Part shown: in pieces, positions 8,835-18,728 of the stretch | Layout of the letters: each line of letters begins with the position of its first letter | Numbering within the stretch: the first letter of the stretch is position 1 | Assembly: GCA_937980645.1 (NCBI GenBank) | Contig: CALJPQ010000011.1 | Location: forward strand, 182,678 to 246,677 | Length of the DNA stretch: 64,000 nucleotides | Direction: 5' to 3' | Origin: an uncultured Saprospiraceae bacterium | GTDB taxonomy: Bacteria; Bacteroidota; Bacteroidia; Chitinophagales; Saprospiraceae | Translations under genes and position numbers: made by a program | The notes under the pieces: model-generated | The model's input: only the letters and a program-made list of their open reading frames with translations | What the model was told of the DNA's origin: nothing | Database searches by the model: none

Positions 8835-11800
8835 ATGACAAAGAAAGCCATCTGGCTGCTTCTGCCAGTATTTTTTGGCCTGTGGGCCTGCAAGAAGAGA
8901 ACCTCTTACACCGATGCATATTTAGAGGAAGTGGCGCGCTACGTAAGCGCCTACACGGGCGGAGGCATCAGCCGCAGCGATGCGGTGGTGGTGCGATTTG
9001 CTAAGGCCGCTGTTGGCCGCGAGCAGGTGGGTCAGAAGGTGGCCGCCGGCGTGTGGTCGGTATCGCCCTCCATCAGTGGCGAAGCCGTCTGGCAAGACGA
9101 GTACACCCTGCGCGTGCAGCCTAAGGAACCGCTTCAGCAGGGCAAGCGCTACACTGCCAAAGTGGCCCTCAACAAGGTCTTTGGCGACGTGCCGGAAGTT
9201 GCTGAGACGTTCGAGTTCTCTTTTGGCGTGCGCCCCCTGGCCTTTGAAGTCGAGGTGGATGGTCTGCGCTCGGAAGAGGGCGTTCGCCAACCGCAAGTAG
9301 TAGGCCGCCTAAGCACCAACGACCCGGTGGAGGCCGATGTCGTGGAGAAAGCATTGAGCGTTAAGCAGGGCAGTACCCACCTGCCGCTGCGCTGGACGCA
9401 CAGCACCGACGGCAAAACGCACGAGTTCATCGCGGACAACGTCGAACGCACCAGCGTACGCTCCCAGGTCGAGCTGCGCTGGACGGGTAAACCCTTAGGT
9501 CTTTCGGGCAAAGATGGTGTGCAAATCATCACTGTGCCCGCTCAGGGCGAATTTGCACTCCTCCACGCCCGCATCGTGCGCGGCACGGAGCCTTATGTGC
9601 TGCTCAACTTCTCCGACCCCGTCTCTACGAGTGCCGACCTGGCGGGCCTCATTCGACTGGACGGTGCGCAAGACAACCCCCGCTTTGCCATCGCTGGCAA
9701 CTTCGTGCGCGTCTATCCGCTCGAACAGCTTTCGGGCAGGCATCGGCTCATCGTCGAGCGTGGCCTGCGCAGCACAGGTGGCACCCTACTCGACGGCCGC
9801 AGCGAGTGGCCCTTAGACTTCGGTGCGCTGCGTCCGCAGGTACGTCTGGTGGGCAACGGCGCCATTGTGCCCAAAAACAGCAACGGTCAGGTACTCTTCC
9901 CCTTCGAGGCTACCGGCCTGAGCGCCGTGGACGTCGAGGTGTTCAAAATTTTCCAGAGCAACGTCCTGCAATTCCTCCAAACCAACGACATCGAGGGCGA
10001 AAACGAACTGGAGCGCTTGGGCAAAGTCATTTACCAGCAGAAAATTGCCCTCTCCGACCTTAACCCCGACGCCAACAGCTCCGGCTGGCAGCGCTACGCC
10101 CTCAACCTGTCGGATTTCATCAAAAAAGACCCGGGCGCTATCTATCAGGTGCGCCTGTCGTTCCGCCGTTCTTACGCCACCTATGCCTGCTCCGTCTCTG
10201 CCGACGATGAGCCGGAGGAAGACCTGGCCCGCTTCGGCCAGACCAACGAAAACGGCCAGATAAAAAGCCTCTGGGGCGGATACCGCGGCATCTATTACTC
10301 CGAATACTGGGACGACGACGAGGAGTACGAGTGGGAAAACCGCGACAACCCCTGTGCTCGCGAGTATTACCACTCCGAGCACTTCGCCAGCCGAAACGTG
10401 TTTGTCAGCGACCTGGGCCTCACGGCCAAATGGGGCCGCGACCGCTCGCTGTTTCTCTCGGCCACCAACCTGCTGACCGCCCAACCCGAGGGAAGCGTAA
10501 AAATTACGGTACTCAACTACCAGCTGCAGCCCATCGTCGAAACCCAAACCGGCAGCGGCGGTACAGCCTTCATCGAACAACTGCGCGAAAAGCCCTTCCT
10601 CGCCGTCGCCACACGCGGCGACCACCGCGGTTACCTGCGCTTAGCCGATGGTGCCACCCTCTCGCTCAGCCGCTTCGACGTGGCCGGCGTAGAAGCCCAC
10701 AAAGGCCTTAAAGGCTACCTCTACGGCGAGCGCGGTGTGTGGCGCCCCGGCGACTCGCTCTACCTCAACTTCGTGCTCGAAGACCGAACAGGCCAACTGC
10801 CGCCCACCCATCCGGTTAGCTTCGAACTGCGCGACCCGCGCGGCGCTGTCTATTACCGCACCGCCACCGCCCAACACGTCGGCGGCGTATATGCCCTCCA
10901 TTGCGCCACGCGCCCCGACGCCCCTACAGGCAACTGGACCGCCCGCGTCGAAGTGGGCGGCGCCACCTTCAGCCAAACCCTTAAAATCGAAACCGTCAAG
11001 CCCAACCGCCTCAAAATCGAATTCGATTTAGGCAAAAAAATCCTCATTCCGGGTGATGAAAACCGCAGCGCCTCCTTGCGGGCTGCCTGGCTCCATGGCG
11101 CTCCCGCTTCCGGACTAAAGGCCAGTGTAGAAATGCAGCTCAGCGCCGCCAAAACGGAGTTCAAAAACTTCGGCGACTTCGCCTTCGATGACCCCACGCG
11201 CTCGTTCTGGAGCGAACCGGAAACCATCTTCGACGCCTATCTGGATGAAAGCGGACGCGCCAGCGTACCCCTGCGCATCAGCGGCGGCAAAGAAGCCCCG
11301 GGCCGCCTGCTCGTCCGCCTCAAAACCCGCGTCTTCGAACGCGGCGGCGACTTCAGCACCGATAACTTCACTGTGGACTATTATCCCTACCCGCGCTTCG
11401 TGGGCGTGAGCATTCCCTCCGACAAGGGCGGCTACAAAAGCATCGGCTTCGATGGCGGCCAGATACAGGTGGCCTGCGTGGATGCCAACGGCAAGCCACT
11501 GCCCAATCGCACCGTCAGCGTAGGCCTCTACCTGTGCGACTGGCGCTGGTGGTGGGACGAGTCTCCACGCTACGACATTGCCCAGTTCAACACCGCCGCC
11601 CACCTGGGCGCCCAAGCCAAAGCCGTGCTGACCACCGACAGCCGCGGCATCGCCACCTGGAAAATCAAGCCCGCCCAATGGGGCCGCTACTTAGTACGCG
11701 CCGTAGACGAAGACGGCGGACACGCCGGCGGCGACTTCTTCTGGACGGGCTACCCCAGCGAACGCAATGACCTGCGCAGCCGCCAGGCTGTAGCCATGCT

Positions 11801-14453
11801 GCCCTTCTCGACCGGCAAAGAGAAGTACACCGTTGGCGAAAAGGTAACCCTGCGCGTACCCGCCTCCGAAAAGGGGCGCATCCTGCTGACCATCGAAAAC
11901 GGCACGCGCGTGCTGGAACACCGCTGGTTCGATGCCAAAGCCGGCGACAACACGCTCACCTTTGAGGCCACCGCCCAAATGGCGCCCAACGTCTATGCCC
12001 ACGTCAGCCTGTTCCAGCCTTACGCCCAGACGAGCAACGACCTGCCCATACGCATGTACGGCGTCATGCCGGTACTCATCGAAAACCCGACCTCCCACCT
12101 CAAGCCGGAAGTGGATGCGCCTTCCGTCATCCGGCCCGGCCAGCCCTTCAGCGTCAGCGTGCGCGAAACCTCCGGCAAAGCCTGTACCTACACGCTGGCC
12201 ATCGTGGACGAAGGTCTGCTCGACCTTACCCGCTTCCAAACGCCCAACCCGTGGAATGCCTTCTTCGCCCGCGAAGCCCTCGGCGTCAAGACGTGGGACG
12301 TCTATGACTACGTGCTGGGGGCCTTCGGTGCCAGCATGGAGCGCATCCTGAGCATTGGCGGCGACGCCATCAACCAGAAAAGCCGCAACGCTGCCCAGGT
12401 CAGCCGCTTCAAGCCGGTGGTGCGCCACCTGGGGCCGTTCCGCTTAGAAAAGGGCCAGACGGCCAAACACCAGCTCACCCTCGACAACTATGTCGGCTCC
12501 GTGCGCGTCATGGCCGTGTGTTCGGCCCCTGCCTCCGGCGGCAAAGGCGCTTACGGCTCTGCCGAAAAGACCTGCGCCGTGCGCAAACCCGTCATGGTGC
12601 TGCCCACCCTGCCGCGCGTATTGGGTCCGGGCGAGACGGTGCGCCTGCCCGTCGAGGTGTTTGCCGTCGAGAGCGGCGTCAAGAGCGCCACCGTGAGCCT
12701 GTCGGAAAAACGCGGCACCGTGCGCATCAGCGGGCCTACCAGCCATTTGCTCACCTTTGCGCAGCCCGGTAGCCAGATGGTCTATTTCGATGTACAGGTG
12801 GGCAATAAGACGGGAGAGGCCCAGTTCGTCATTGAAGCCACCGGCGGTGGCGAAACGGCGCGCGAAACGGTGGATATCGAAATCCGAAACCCTAACCCAG
12901 TGCAGACCACTCTCTGGGAAGGCAGCGCAGAAGGCGCCCAGGAATGGAGCCAAACCCTCGACCTGAGCCGATACGCCAACCTCCAGCGCCTGACGCTCGA
13001 AGTGAGCGCCCTGCCACCCGTCAACCTCAGCCGGCACCTCGATTACTTGCTCCGCTATCCGCACGGCTGCATCGAGCAAATCACCTCCGGCGCTTTCCCG
13101 CAGCTGTATGCCGACCTGCTGACACCGCTCAGCAAAGGGCAACAGGAAAAGGCTGCCCGCAACATCACGTCCGTCATCGAACGCCTACGCCGCTACCAGC
13201 AGCCCGATGGCTCATTCGCCTATTGGCCCGGTGGCACCTCCGTCAACGCCTGGAGCAATACGTATGCCGGGCATTTTCTGCTTGAAGCCAGCGCTAAAGG
13301 CTATGCCGTTTCCCCTAATATGCTCGAACCCTGGCTCGACCAACTGGCCCAAAGCGCTCGCCGCTGGACACCCGCATCCAATACGCGAAGCACCTGGTAC
13401 ACGTACGACGACGAACTCACCCAGGCCTACCGCCTCTATGCCCTGGCCCTAGCCGGCAAACCCGAGCTGGGCGCCATGAACCGCCTCAAAGAGCAAAAAG
13501 ACCTGTACAAACAGGCCGCCCTCCTGCTGGCCGCTGCCTACGCCCAGGCCGGCAAGACCGAAGTGGCCCGCGATATGGCGAACAAGAAATGGCGCGAAGA
13601 CTGGGACTACACCTGGAGCGGCCGCACCTTCGCCTCCTCCCTGCGCGACCAAGCGCTGCAATTGGAGACTTACACCATCATCGGCGATAAAAAACGCGCC
13701 GAAATGCTCGTACAAAGCATCTGTCAGCAACTCGGAGGCGAACCCTCATGGGAGTGGAACACGCAGGGCTTGGCCGTCGCTTTGCGCGCCCTGTCGAAAC
13801 ACGTGGGCAAGCAAGGCGCTGCCGGCCCGCAGTTCACTTACCAGTTCAATGGCAGTGGTGTGCAAAAGGGCGATGCCAGCAGGGCTATTGCCCTCGTGGA
13901 CCTGACGGGCAAAACCGCGGCCCAGCGCCTCACCGTCCGGAACACCGGCAAAACGCGCCTATACGTGCGTGTCGTAGCCATCGGCCAGTTTGCCCCCGAC
14001 CAGACGCCGGGCGAAGAGACTGCCGAAAACATCGCTCTGAGCATTCGCTACACCGACGCCAAAGGCAACCCCATTGACGTGGCGCGCCTGCCTAAAGGTG
14101 CCGACTTCATCGCCGAAGTAACCGTCCGACGCCAGTCGTCCGACCTGAACTTCCCATTCCGAGAGCTGGCACTGTCGCAAATCTTCCCCTCAGGCTGGGA
14201 AGTCCAGAACACGCGCCTGAGCGGCATGGAAATGGGTGGCCAGAGCGCCTCCGACTATCAGGACATCCGCGACGACCGCGTGTACACGTATTTCAGCCTG
14301 CCCGAAGCCGGCACAGACAACACCCGCACGTACCGCATTCAGCTCAACGCTGCTTACGCCGGGCGCTACTACCTGCCGCCGGTGAGTTGCGAGGCCATGT
14401 ACGACAACCGTATCCGCGCCAGCACCACCGGACGCTGGGTGGAAGTGCTTTAG
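8835..14453 (+). CDS. Alpha-2-macroglobulin family lipoprotein
   Basis: 1872 residues. I chose ATG 8835 because MTKKAIWLLLPVFFGLWAC forms a lipoprotein signal with the lipobox Cys about residue 19; an upstream ATG at 8790 would bury it behind 15 extra residues. The protein has the bacterial alpha-2-macroglobulin layout: N-terminal macroglobulin domains, an MG2-type domain (about 595-700, LYGERGVWRPGDSLYL), bait and MG domains, an alpha-2-macroglobulin domain (about 1160-1250), and a thiol-ester domain with GCIEQ (Cys1412, Glu1414, Gln1415) followed by a helical toroid (QPDGSFAYWPGG). CIEQ is a common variant of CxEQ, so the thioester should form. It is predicted to trap attacking proteases at the periplasmic or outer surface. 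The usual partner pbpC is not adjacent. A 15-bp terminator hairpin follows. Confidence 0.88.
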   Translation: MTKKAIWLLLPVFFGLWACKKRTSYTDAYLEEVARYVSAYTGGGISRSDAVVVRFAKAAVGREQVGQKVAAGVWSVSPSISGEAVWQDEYTLRVQPKEPLQQGKRYTAKVALNKVFGDVPEVAETFEFSFGVRPLAFEVEVDGLRSEEGVRQPQVVGRLSTNDPVEADVVEKALSVKQGSTHLPLRWTHSTDGKTHEFIADNVERTSVRSQVELRWTGKPLGLSGKDGVQIITVPAQGEFALLHARIVRGTEPYVLLNFSDPVSTSADLAGLIRLDGAQDNPRFAIAGNFVRVYPLEQLSGRHRLIVERGLRSTGGTLLDGRSEWPLDFGALRPQVRLVGNGAIVPKNSNGQVLFPFEATGLSAVDVEVFKIFQSNVLQFLQTNDIEGENELERLGKVIYQQKIALSDLNPDANSSGWQRYALNLSDFIKKDPGAIYQVRLSFRRSYATYACSVSADDEPEEDLARFGQTNENGQIKSLWGGYRGIYYSEYWDDDEEYEWENRDNPCAREYYHSEHFASRNVFVSDLGLTAKWGRDRSLFLSATNLLTAQPEGSVKITVLNYQLQPIVETQTGSGGTAFIEQLREKPFLAVATRGDHRGYLRLADGATLSLSRFDVAGVEAHKGLKGYLYGERGVWRPGDSLYLNFVLEDRTGQLPPTHPVSFELRDPRGAVYYRTATAQHVGGVYALHCATRPDAPTGNWTARVEVGGATFSQTLKIETVKPNRLKIEFDLGKKILIPGDENRSASLRAAWLHGAPASGLKASVEMQLSAAKTEFKNFGDFAFDDPTRSFWSEPETIFDAYLDESGRASVPLRISGGKEAPGRLLVRLKTRVFERGGDFSTDNFTVDYYPYPRFVGVSIPSDKGGYKSIGFDGGQIQVACVDANGKPLPNRTVSVGLYLCDWRWWWDESPRYDIAQFNTAAHLGAQAKAVLTTDSRGIATWKIKPAQWGRYLVRAVDEDGGHAGGDFFWTGYPSERNDLRSRQAVAMLPFSTGKEKYTVGEKVTLRVPASEKGRILLTIENGTRVLEHRWFDAKAGDNTLTFEATAQMAPNVYAHVSLFQPYAQTSNDLPIRMYGVMPVLIENPTSHLKPEVDAPSVIRPGQPFSVSVRETSGKACTYTLAIVDEGLLDLTRFQTPNPWNAFFAREALGVKTWDVYDYVLGAFGASMERILSIGGDAINQKSRNAAQVSRFKPVVRHLGPFRLEKGQTAKHQLTLDNYVGSVRVMAVCSAPASGGKGAYGSAEKTCAVRKPVMVLPTLPRVLGPGETVRLPVEVFAVESGVKSATVSLSEKRGTVRISGPTSHLLTFAQPGSQMVYFDVQVGNKTGEAQFVIEATGGGETARETVDIEIRNPNPVQTTLWEGSAEGAQEWSQTLDLSRYANLQRLTLEVSALPPVNLSRHLDYLLRYPHGCIEQITSGAFPQLYADLLTPLSKGQQEKAARNITSVIERLRRYQQPDGSFAYWPGGTSVNAWSNTYAGHFLLEASAKGYAVSPNMLEPWLDQLAQSARRWTPASNTRSTWYTYDDELTQAYRLYALALAGKPELGAMNRLKEQKDLYKQAALLLAAAYAQAGKTEVARDMANKKWREDWDYTWSGRTFASSLRDQALQLETYTIIGDKKRAEMLVQSICQQLGGEPSWEWNTQGLAVALRALSKHVGKQGAAGPQFTYQFNGSGVQKGDASRAIALVDLTGKTAAQRLTVRNTGKTRLYVRVVAIGQFAPDQTPGEETAENIALSIRYTDAKGNPIDVARLPKGADFIAEVTVRRQSSDLNFPFRELALSQIFPSGWEVQNTRLSGMEMGGQSASDYQDIRDDRVYTYFSLPEAGTDNTRTYRIQLNAAYAGRYYLPPVSCEAMYDNRIRASTTGRWVEVL

Positions 14454-14472
14454 TCTCCTTTCGCTCCGCTTC

Positions 14473-14523
14473 AAACGCTTGCGGCCCACCTAAGCATTCT
14501 GCTTAAGCGGGCCGCAAGCGTTT
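14473..14523. terminator. Bidirectional terminator between convergent genes
   Basis: A 15-bp perfect inverted repeat (AAACGCTTGCGGCCC at 14473-14487, complement at 14509-14523) has an inner TAAGC/GCTTA stem. It ends in TTTT on the plus strand and gives a T-run on the minus strand too. It serves the alpha-2-macroglobulin gene and the sortilin-like gene that ends at 14541. Confidence 0.88.
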
Positions 14524-14540
14524 TATCAGGCCATTTCTAC

Positions 14541-17500
14541 TTATTCCTGCACCGCGCACTTGCCGTAGAGCAGCTCATACATTCCAGCCGGTTTTGGCCC
14601 GGCCTGGTAGATCTGCTCGAAGGTCTGGCGGCTCATACGCTCGATGGCGGCCAGGCCGGCTTTCTGCAAATCCCGGTTGAGCGGTGTCAGGCGCGGGCCG
14701 AAGAATTCGTCGGCGCGGCGCTGGGCCTGCTGCAGTTCTTGGCGCAGCGCCTGCATGCCGTCCAGAAACGAACGTGTGGGTGGCTCATCGGAAATCTCTG
14801 AAAGCACATACAGTTTTCCAATGCGGGCGCGCAGCTGCTGTTCGCCCGTGATGCCTTTGGACTCGATGGTTTCGGTCAGCGTTTTTCGGAAGGCCTCTAA
14901 GTCGTCGGCGTAGCGCTGCAGCTGGCCCTTGAGGCGCGCATCTCTAACAGCGGTGGCGCGCTGGAGGGCAGAGTCTTTGGCGCTCTGTACTTGGGCGACC
15001 AATAAACCCAAGTCTTCCACCATGCGGAAGAGCTCTTGCGAAATGGCGCGGCGGCGCTGATAATCGAGCTCAGGCTGGATGGGGTCCGGAATGAGCACGA
15101 GCGTGCCGGTGTCTGTAACGCCGCCGGCATTGAGCCGCACACCGTAGACGCCGGGCATGGCCAGCTGGCCAAAGAAGCCCGCGTAGGCGCCAAATTCACC
15201 GCGCACCAGGACGCCTTTAGCGGCCTTAGGCGGTGGAGTGCGCATGTCCCAGCGGGCTACGTTGATACCTTTCCGATTGGCGCCGGGCAGGGTAACCACC
15301 TTTTTGCCCGAAGGGTCAAAGATGTCTATGGTAACCTCGCCACTCAGAACGCGGTCTTTGAGGTAGAACTGGATAACGGCCTGCTCGGTAGGGTTGGGGC
15401 CGACGTAGGCGTCGGTGTTTGGGAAGCCCTGGCCGTAATGGCCGGTGGTTACAGGCGTCGGTCGGCTGGGCAGCAGGGCGGCAGGGCGCTCCAGCAGTTC
15501 GGGCGTGAGGCGGCGGATGGGCGAAATGTCGTCCAGAATGAAGATACCGCGCCCATGGGTAGCGATGACTAAGTCTTGTGTGCGCGGGTGGATGACTAAG
15601 TCGCGCACGCCGACGTATTCAGGCAGTTTGGATTTGTAATGTACCCACGTCTGGCCACCGTCGTTGCTCAGGTACAGGCCGAATTCGGTGCCCAGGAAGA
15701 GCAGGTCAGGGTTTTCGGTATCCTCAATGATGACGTGCGCGTAGCCTTTGAGGACGTCGCTCTGGCCAATGGATTTCCACGTCTGGCCGCCGTCGTCGGT
15801 GCGGGCCACGTAGGTGCGCATATCGCCGTAGGCATGCCGGTCGAAGGTGGCGTAGGCGCGGTTTCGGTTGTGCCGGCTGGGCGTTACGCGGCTGACCCAC
15901 GTGCCGGCCGGGATGCCTGCACCGGTGTAGTTGAGGCGTGTCCAGGTTTTGCCGCCATCGCGCGTAACCTGTAGGTTTCCGTCGTCGGTGCCCACATAGA
16001 TGAGGTTTTCGTCTATGGGCGACGGGCCGATGGAGTAGATGGTACAGTGGTTTTCGGCGGAAGTGTTGTCCACCGTCAGTCCACCGCTGGCGTATTGCTG
16101 TTGCTTGACGGTATCGTTGGTGGTCAGGTCGGGCGAGATGCGTTCCCAGGTTTCGCCTCGGTCAGCCGATTTGAAGAGGAATTGGGCGCCACAATAGATG
16201 ACGTTGGGGTTGACAGGGCTTTTCACGATGGGCGTGTTCCAATTCCAGCGGTATTTAGGGTCGCCGGGGCGTTCCTGCGGTTGGATGGACTTGTTTTGGC
16301 CGGTGCGAAGGTTGATGCGCGCCATGTTGCCGCCCTGGCTTTCGCAATAGACGATGTTGGGGTCTTTAGCGTCGGGCTGCACCCAGAAGCCATCGCCGCC
16401 GTAGAGGTCGAGCCAGTCGCCGTTTTTGATGCCGCCGCGAGCGCGCGAGGGGCCGCGCCAGGAGCCGTTGTCCTGCAAGCCGCCATAGACGTTGTAAGGT
16501 TCCTGGTCGTCCACACTGACCTGGTAGTACTGTGCCACAGGCAGGGTTTTGAACATGAACCAGGAGACGCCATAGTCCAAGCTCATATAAACGCCGCCGT
16601 CGGTGCCCAAATAGAGGTGGTTGGGGCTGTTGGGGTTAATCCACAGGGCGTGGTGGTCGGCATGCACCCAGCCGCTGGTGCGGCCGCCTTCGTTGAACGA
16701 ATAGCCGCCGTCGGTGCTGATGGACAGTGAGAAGGCCGGACGATAAACGCGCTTGGGATCCTGAGGGTCAACGACCAACGTGCTGAAGTAGAACGGCCGT
16801 GCGGTAACGTTGGACGTAGCACTTTGGTACTTCCACGTCTCGCCCCCATCGGAGGAGATGTACAGGCTGGTGTTTTCGCTTTCAACGATGGCCCACATGT
16901 TGTCGGGTGCGCTGGGCGCCAGTGCTAAGGCGATGCGCCCAAACGGCCCTGGGGGAAGGCCATTGGTCAATTTGCGCCAGTTTTTGCCGCCGTCAGTACT
17001 TTTGTACAGCGCACTGCCCGGGCCGCCCGACGTGAAGGAATACGGCGTGCGACGCACCTCCCACATAGCGGCCAGCAGCACATCGGGGTTGCGCGGGTCC
17101 ATAATGACGTCGGCACAGCCGGTGCGCTCATTGACGTACAAAATTTTCTCCCACGTCTTGCCACCGTCGGTAGTCTTGTACAGGCCACGGTCAGGGCTAT
17201 CGCTCCACAGCGGGCCGGGGGCGGCCACATAGACGGTGTTCGACTGCTGAGGGTGAATGATAATTTTAGCAATGTGCTCAGTCTTTTCTAACCCTATATG
17301 CATCCAGTTGCGGCCCGCGTCAGTGGAGCGGTAAATGCCTAACCCGATAGAGACGCTGTTGCGCATGTTGCTCTCGCCCGTGCCTACCCACACGATGTCG
17401 GGCTTAGCCTGGTCAATGGCTACAGCGCCGATAGACTGCGGGTATTTGTCAAAAATAGGCTCGAACGTTGCGCCAGCCGTAGTGGATTTCCAGACGCCGC

Positions 17501-17693
17501 CACCAGCCGTGCCCACGTAAAGGATTTTGGGGTTGCTATTGACGCCCTCAATGGCGGTGATGCGACCGCTCATGACGGCAGGCCCGATGTTACGCGCTTC
17601 CAAAGCGCCAAAAGCCGCAGGGGTCAAGGCATTTTGTGAAAAGGCAACTGCCACCCAGACAGCAAGTCCCCCCGTGAGAAAGTATTTTTTCAT
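14541..17693 (-). CDS. Secreted Vps10/sortilin-like BNR-repeat protein
   Basis: 1050 residues with a signal peptide (ending AVAFSQ, near residue 20). About eleven Asp-box/BNR motifs of the form (S/T)xDxGxxW are visible, for example YRSTDAGRNW, YKTTDGGKTW, YISSDGGETW, VTRDGGKTW and LSNDGGQTW. They build a beta-propeller of the sortilin/Vps10 N-terminal type over about residues 30-700. A beta domain (about 740-860) and a charged helical C-terminal region (about 870-1020) follow. Such proteins are often labelled glycosyl hydrolases, but no catalytic residues for that are evident. I see no T9SS sorting domain, so it may be periplasmic. The function is unknown. It is the last of three minus-strand genes, and a terminator separates it from the gene upstream. 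Confidence 0.8.
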   Translation of the reverse strand: MKKYFLTGGLAVWVAVAFSQNALTPAAFGALEARNIGPAVMSGRITAIEGVNSNPKILYVGTAGGGVWKSTTAGATFEPIFDKYPQSIGAVAIDQAKPDIVWVGTGESNMRNSVSIGLGIYRSTDAGRNWMHIGLEKTEHIAKIIIHPQQSNTVYVAAPGPLWSDSPDRGLYKTTDGGKTWEKILYVNERTGCADVIMDPRNPDVLLAAMWEVRRTPYSFTSGGPGSALYKSTDGGKNWRKLTNGLPPGPFGRIALALAPSAPDNMWAIVESENTSLYISSDGGETWKYQSATSNVTARPFYFSTLVVDPQDPKRVYRPAFSLSISTDGGYSFNEGGRTSGWVHADHHALWINPNSPNHLYLGTDGGVYMSLDYGVSWFMFKTLPVAQYYQVSVDDQEPYNVYGGLQDNGSWRGPSRARGGIKNGDWLDLYGGDGFWVQPDAKDPNIVYCESQGGNMARINLRTGQNKSIQPQERPGDPKYRWNWNTPIVKSPVNPNVIYCGAQFLFKSADRGETWERISPDLTTNDTVKQQQYASGGLTVDNTSAENHCTIYSIGPSPIDENLIYVGTDDGNLQVTRDGGKTWTRLNYTGAGIPAGTWVSRVTPSRHNRNRAYATFDRHAYGDMRTYVARTDDGGQTWKSIGQSDVLKGYAHVIIEDTENPDLLFLGTEFGLYLSNDGGQTWVHYKSKLPEYVGVRDLVIHPRTQDLVIATHGRGIFILDDISPIRRLTPELLERPAALLPSRPTPVTTGHYGQGFPNTDAYVGPNPTEQAVIQFYLKDRVLSGEVTIDIFDPSGKKVVTLPGANRKGINVARWDMRTPPPKAAKGVLVRGEFGAYAGFFGQLAMPGVYGVRLNAGGVTDTGTLVLIPDPIQPELDYQRRRAISQELFRMVEDLGLLVAQVQSAKDSALQRATAVRDARLKGQLQRYADDLEAFRKTLTETIESKGITGEQQLRARIGKLYVLSEISDEPPTRSFLDGMQALRQELQQAQRRADEFFGPRLTPLNRDLQKAGLAAIERMSRQTFEQIYQAGPKPAGMYELLYGKCAVQE

Positions 17694-17760
17694 AGAAAAT
17701 AGCAGTTTAGCATAAAAAATAAGGGTGTCGTCCGGAAGGAAAGCAAAAGCGACATCTTGA

Positions 17761-17809
17761 CAAAAAACAAGGCCACCAGACGCACAAAACGAAAGCGACA
17801 GGTGGCCTT
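17761..17809 (-). terminator. Terminator of the LolA-like gene
   Basis: AAGGCCACC (17769-17777) pairs with GGTGGCCTT (17801-17809): 9 bp with a 23-nt loop. Read on the minus strand the stem is followed by GTTTTTTG. It lies 26 nt after the stop at 17836. Confidence 0.7.
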
Positions 17810-17835
17810 ATGAGGGATAAATCAACGAAGTGCTC

Positions 17836-18564
17836 CTATTTTTTGCCAGGCATGTCAAAGATTTTCATATCTACCATCGGATTGAGCTCCACTTTGGTGA
17901 TATTAACAGTGGTAGCGCCCATCATCGGATTCATCTGCTGCATCGTGTGCGGAATGATGATGCCACCTACCTCTTTGAAATTGGAGTATAGCGAAGCGGT
18001 TTCTATTTCCTGGCCGTCCACCTCGTCCACTTGTATGCTCTTGATTTCGTAGAACGTTTTGGGGTCGTAAAAGAGGTATTCCACCTTCTTGCCGCCTTTG
18101 TTCACTTTGATTTTGTGCGCCTCCGTGCCTTCCACGTCTTCAGTGCCTAAGTATTCCACGGTGTAACCTTTTTCCTGGTAACCGATGACTGTTCCGTCTA
18201 TGTCGGCCTGTTCCAGAAGAGATTTGGCCTGGTCGGCAGTCATTGGCTCAGGGTCAGTGCTGCCCATGAATGGGTTGGTGCTCCAGCCTTTGTCGCCTTT
18301 GACGGCCATTACCTGCGACATGCCCATGACGGATACTTCCATGCGGGCTGCCTGGTCGCGCACAGCCGTCATAGACCAGCCAATGGCCATGCCTGCAGCG
18401 GCATCGGCGGTTACCGTAGCCTCCATGCGGATAGCCTCGACCTTTTTCCAGTTGTCGCCACCGGTAGCTGCGATGTATTTGGCGATGATTTCGTCGGCCG
18501 TCTGGGCCTGGGCAAAAGCGCTGGCCAGCAGGGCAAAGAGGGCGAATGCAAGTACTTTTTTCAT
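17836..18564 (-). CDS. Outer membrane lipoprotein-sorting-like periplasmic protein
   Basis: 242 residues with a signal peptide (MKKVLAFALFALLASAFAQA, mature from about TADEII). The mature start DEIIAKYIAATGGDNWKKVEAIRMEA is typical of proteins in Bacteroidota labelled outer membrane lipoprotein-sorting protein, with a LolA-like beta half-barrel. Later strands such as YLFYDPKTFYEIKS and KEVGGIIIPHTMQQMNPMM fit the same family. A role in binding a lipid or acylated ligand in the periplasm is inference. It lies between AnmK (164 bp upstream) and a terminator, so it may have its own promoter. Confidence 0.65.
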   Translation of the reverse strand: MKKVLAFALFALLASAFAQAQTADEIIAKYIAATGGDNWKKVEAIRMEATVTADAAAGMAIGWSMTAVRDQAARMEVSVMGMSQVMAVKGDKGWSTNPFMGSTDPEPMTADQAKSLLEQADIDGTVIGYQEKGYTVEYLGTEDVEGTEAHKIKVNKGGKKVEYLFYDPKTFYEIKSIQVDEVDGQEIETASLYSNFKEVGGIIIPHTMQQMNPMMGATTVNITKVELNPMVDMKIFDMPGKK

Positions 18565-18728
18565 GTTGTGGGTAGTTTTGATTGCTACAATGAAAGGAAG
18601 CTTTTCGGCAAAAAAAAGCTGGGCGGTCCAAAATGTTTTGGAAAATTAGATAAATCCCGAAAAAGAGAGGATATATTGGCTAGAGGCGATGACCAACGAG
18701 GTATTGGCCTTGCGCGACCTGCCTTGCT

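Noticed and set aside
14541..17693. Sialidase or glycosyl hydrolase function for the BNR-repeat protein
   Set aside because: Asp-boxes are structural only; the sialidase Arg triad and FRIP motif are not visible.
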